From: Anticarsia gemmatalis
Lineage: Eukaryota; Arthropoda; Insecta; Lepidoptera; Erebidae
Reading direction: 5' to 3'
Assembly: GCF_050436995.1 (NCBI RefSeq)
Contig: NC_134747.1
Location: forward strand, 6,641,501-6,705,500
Length of the DNA: 64,000 nt
Part shown: positions 61,001 to 64,000 of the stretch, one piece after another
Layout: every line of letters begins with the position of its first letter
Numbering within the stretch: the first letter of the stretch is position 1
Translations under genes and position numbers: made by a program
The notes under the pieces: generated by a model
Database searches by the model: none
What the model was told of the DNA's origin: nothing
What the model saw: the letters and a program-made list of their open reading frames with translations, nothing else

Positions 61001-62237
61001 AATTTATTAGTAACAAGTTGTCTACCTTACCATACTTATACTCGTACTTACTCAAAGAAATATAAGTGAATATTTTTCATAAATTTTCTCGCAATACTTT
61101 CAAAGGTTTCCGTCACATAAGTTGAAAATCAAAGGTAAATAAGCGCTCTCTCGATGTTACAGTCTGACTTAAGTTTGCGGTGTGTGTACGCAAGAGCAGT
61201 GCGAGCATTGAGCAATCAAGCAGGTATCTTGTCACAGCGCAAATTTTAAACGAATGGATTATGAAAACACCATAAAAATTTGTAGAACATATTATTGCGC
61301 TGAAGTGTATCAAATTGTGATGAATCAAACACTAAAACTAATCAAATACGTCACACTACAGTTTTGTGAAATAACACAAGTTTTTACGTGTTTACAAACC
61401 GTGTTCTCTATTGCTTTTTACTATTTCTATGATCTAGAATACAAGTATTTAGTTATGTATACTAGGAAACAGACTGGATGTTGTACGATATCAGGATAGT
61501 TAATAAGGCAAGTTTACACTGCGTATTTAAGCGTGCGATTACGACTTCTCTCTATGAAAGTCCCTACAATTTATTTTAATATAAAGCAACGGCACATCAA
61601 TTTACAATTTACGAAAAACGAACCTTGAACAAATGAATAAATAACTTAGTGGCTAAGGTTTACAATGCCTACACTAGAATTAATGATTATATATAGTGTT
61701 AAAGGGGACATATAGTGTCAGAAACAAAAGTAGAACGGTTTTAAGTTTTTCTTAGTTAATGATTTAACATTGAGTCTCTCAAACTGGTGTTAAAAGCAAG
61801 TGGTATCCATAAACGTTCCCCTCCCACCAACAAACCACAAGTGGTCAAAAGTTCGGAAGCTTAACTTTTCAAAGCCATGTGTGCCCTAGAATTTATTATC
61901 ATTTGCCTTATCTGTGAAGAAAAGTAGCGTAAGGAAATCTTGCTTGTCTGATGAGACCTCGAAGCATTGTGAAGTGTCCAGTACGTTGTATTGATAGTCT
62001 ATAGTCCTAGATTTACTCTTTTTATCATGAAAAAATATCATTTTATTTTAGTAGACGACATGTAGTTTTCAGTTTCCTGTCTGTGGAGATTGGATGCGCA
62101 ACATATTATCGCGACTTACAGGTTTATTTCTCTTTTTCCATAGTGTTTACGATGTACTAAATTTAAAACATACAGAATGGAGAATAATTCATGTAATTTT
62201 TTTGTTTAAAAACCATGTCGAATTCTAGTGATATTTT

Positions 62238-62393
62238 ATCGATCTACTATCGATTTATTGTTTACATGCGCATGCGCTGACGCAGATACTGCAACTGATT
62301 ATTGCCATGCGAATTTTATAGAACATTGTTATTGGTTTTTGTATGTGTACTATTATGCGTTATTTTATCTTTTATATTTAAATTCAACAAGAG
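62238..62393 (+). promoter_or_regulatory. candidate housekeeping-type promoter and non-coding first exon
   Basis: Two ATCGAT words (TTATCGATC, CTATCGATT), resembling the insect DRE (TATCGATA), precede TGCGCATGCGC at 62267-62277, a near-perfect NRF-1/Ewg-type site. About 115 bp later comes a strong donor, CAAGAG|GTAAGT (62394). There is no long ORF. Together they suggest a TATA-less promoter with a 5' UTR exon on the plus strand; inferred. Confidence 0.35.
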
Positions 62394-63419
62394 GTAAGTT
62401 TTGATTGCCGATTAAAGTAAATATTAAATATGGGTATTAGTCTATATTTTATTAATCCTTATCTTCGATAAGAATAATTAAATAGACTGTTTCTTTTTCA
62501 ACTATAATAATCTTTATTGATTACAATATGCACAGATTCTCTACAATTTAGAACAATTCATACAATTGACAAAGACTTTACGTGGTGTCACTTTACACAT
62601 TGAATACAATAATACAATGTCATGCTTATAATGTTCCAATTAAGTAGCAGACGCATACAACAAAAGGTTTCATCCTATGGCGTATTCTAACAATTCGTCG
62701 CAGTCACTTGGTCGTCACGCTTTACATTTAGGTACTTACATGTATTTTTTTCATAAATATGTAAATGCTGTATACATGATATCAGCATTATTAACAGACA
62801 GCAATAGCCGTAATTCTATTTCCAAATAATTGATGTATTTTATAACGCAACGTTATGCATCAGTACTTTACAAAAATAACTATTCAAAATGAATGTACTA
62901 TATCTAGGCAATATTCATATTTTTCATACTTTTGTTCAATGCATGTAACTAGTTGCTTAGTTACTTACATCCTATAGGTATATAACCGTATGAAAACAAT
63001 ACTCAAACACTATACATTAAAAGCAAGCGTCGCTGCTGTTAAACATTGATATTAAACATCGGCGTAGTTACTGTGGTACCGTCCACACATACCTACAGCT
63101 AGTTCTGAGTATTCATCACACACCTATGTAGTTATCGTTAACAGACGACATATAAAACCACATGGAACAAATCACTTGGGTGTTTTTAATCGCGATCGCA
63201 CACATTGTATCGATGCGTGCGGAAGAATCGGAGGTCGCGGGCTGTGCGGGCGGCGCGGGCGCCGCTGTTATACGAGCGTTGTTTGAAGTGAATAGTATAA
63301 ACACGGCCGCGACGCCCCAGGCTCATTTACTCACTCGTCACCGAGTCCGCGCCCCGTACAATAGTTCAGAACGCATTTTTATGGCAGTGGGTCCACTGTT
63401 GCTCTTTTGGAAAATTTTT

Positions 63420-63662
63420 GCACGTCGGCCAATGACCGGCCAGCCGGCCGGCGAAACTGAACGTACAGAGGCAGTCACGTGCCCGGGGTGAGGTGAGGCG
63501 GCCGACTCGTTCGCAGCCGAACCTTCTCTTATAACATGCACATTCGCCGCGGCATAGGTGTGGAGCGTGCTGAGCCGAGCGGCATGCTCCCGTGTAAGCT
63601 ACACAACAAATTCGCCCGCTAACCTAGTTATAGTGAACAAGACTCTCTGAGTACCATGTAGG
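63420..63662 (+). promoter_or_regulatory. GC-rich promoter-like region upstream of start exon
   Basis: A CCAAT box (63429-63433) within CGGCCAATGACCGG, a GCCGGCCGGC run, a palindromic E-box CACGTG (63476-63481) and CTTATAACA at about 63528 lie in the 250 bp before the start codon at 63663. The region is sharply GC- and CpG-rich compared with both flanks. TSS not determined. Confidence 0.45.
63656..63661 (+). promoter_or_regulatory. minimal start-stop uORF (ATG TAG)
   Basis: ATGTAG lies one base before the predicted initiator ATG at 63663 (ATGTAGGATG). A start codon followed at once by a stop can stall or divert initiating ribosomes. Whether it is transcribed depends on the promoter. Confidence 0.4.
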
Positions 63663-63748
63663 ATGTCTCACAGCAGCCTGAGTTGTCACTACGACAGCTA
63701 TCTACCCTCGGACTCGTCCCTCGAAACAGACGCGCTTAACCGCCACTG
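63663..63748 (+). CDS. candidate first coding exon (Ser-rich N-terminus), alternative start of the gene to the right
   Basis: Seen: ATG at 63663 with an in-frame TGA at 63648, 28 codons plus 2 nt, ending at the strong donor CACTG|GTAAGT. The peptide begins M-S-H-S-S-L-S-C-H-Y-D-S-Y and ends L-E-T-D-A-L-N-R-H: Ser-rich, hydrophilic, no signal peptide. The exon is GC-rich and follows a promoter-like region. Its donor phase (2) equals that of 57580-57809, so both could splice to the same next exon as alternative N-termini. The alternative is the start of an unrelated gene. Confidence 0.5.
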
Positions 63749-64000
63749 GTAAGTTTATCACAAATCCTTATAAATCACAGTAGATTTTATTAGTTATGAT
63801 ATAGTTATAATTTATAGCTAGCTATTAATTATAGCGAGCTATTAAAACGTGAAAATACGTTTACCTAACTCTTGAAATAATTTTGCATTTCTAGGGAATC
63901 TGCGTCAAAATGATAAATAATTCATACTGAGTGCATGATATTGATAAATTATAAACATACTTATTGTTTTGATTCTCAGAAATCCGTTGTTTTAAAATAA

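Larger units (their letters stand above)
57810..63662. other. intron or intergenic stretch at the right
   Basis: It contains a family c retrotransposon tail (57830-58004) only 20 bp past the donor, and a possible decayed repeat at about 58620-58800 (GTATAACTTTGAAACGACTA). Promoter-like words occur at 62238-62277 with a strong donor at 62394, followed by a CpG-rich stretch from 63170. The rest is AT-rich with nothing I recognise. Confidence 0.5.

Noticed and set aside
61254..61499. 81-codon ATG-started frame after an exon-like stretch
   Set aside because: Cys/Tyr-rich with no known motif and no codon bias; the upstream CAAGCAG|GTATCT donor would bypass it.
63162..63491. 109-codon open frame with a hydrophobic, signal-like N-terminus
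   Set aside because: It runs through the GC-rich promoter-like block with CCAAT and E-box words, its later part has no protein-like pattern, and open frames also occur on the other strand. Composition explains it better than coding.

Overview
The window looks like a lepidopteran insect genome. It is AT-rich, its genes are split by canonical GT-AG introns of 0.2 to more than 6 kb, and the introns are full of short moth/butterfly-type interspersed repeats: a tRNA-derived SINE, non-LTR retrotransposon tails that end near the words TATAATATTAGTAT or GAATTTTATATA, mariner-like MITEs and a pogo-like DNA transposon. No bacterial features, CRISPR arrays, rRNA or genuine tRNA genes were seen. Family assignments come from reading translations by eye, without any search.

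The coding content is one gene family. Two SLC9B-type cation/proton antiporter genes (NHA family, relatives of mammalian NHA2/SLC9B2 and bacterial NhaA/CPA2) lie head to tail on the plus strand. Copy 1 is the 3' half only: its last four exons run from 2539 to 11930 and its start lies left of the window. Copy 2 is almost complete: ten exons from 20027 to 29311 encode about 499 residues, and only the short N-terminal exon(s) are unassigned. In the region both copies share, the intron phases match exactly (1, 0, 0, 1) and exon lengths are equal or near equal, while protein identity is only moderate (19 of 52 residues in one exon by my count). That pattern means an old tandem duplication. Copy 2 appears to have kept only one of the two adjacent aspartates expected in the ion-binding site (G-T-D-T instead of F-D-D).

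The right half (about 30 to 64 kb) has no membrane-domain exons. It does hold a well-bounded coding exon at 57580-57809 with RK-x-S-type motifs, and further GC-rich, promoter-like or first-exon-like patches near 32.7-33.4, 46.9-47.5, 62.2-62.4 and 63.4-63.75 kb. The best-supported of these is a start exon at 63663-63748. The donors at 57809 and 63748 are both phase 2, the phase the 20312-type exon of copy 2 accepts. I infer that this half is the extended 5' end of a third gene, possibly another NHA paralogue, with several alternative promoters, whose body lies right of the window.

The rest is intron or intergenic DNA with repeats: two copies of a 214-215 bp mariner-like MITE (11995, 41005), another terminal-inverted-repeat element (12641-13014), a 1.13 kb non-autonomous pogo-like element with a broken transposase start (45673-46803), a foldback repeat family (30466, 36420, 38668), an AT-rich array of diverged repeat units (42.2-42.8 kb), and an 18-bp-arm hairpin that resembles a bacterial terminator (56288-56328).
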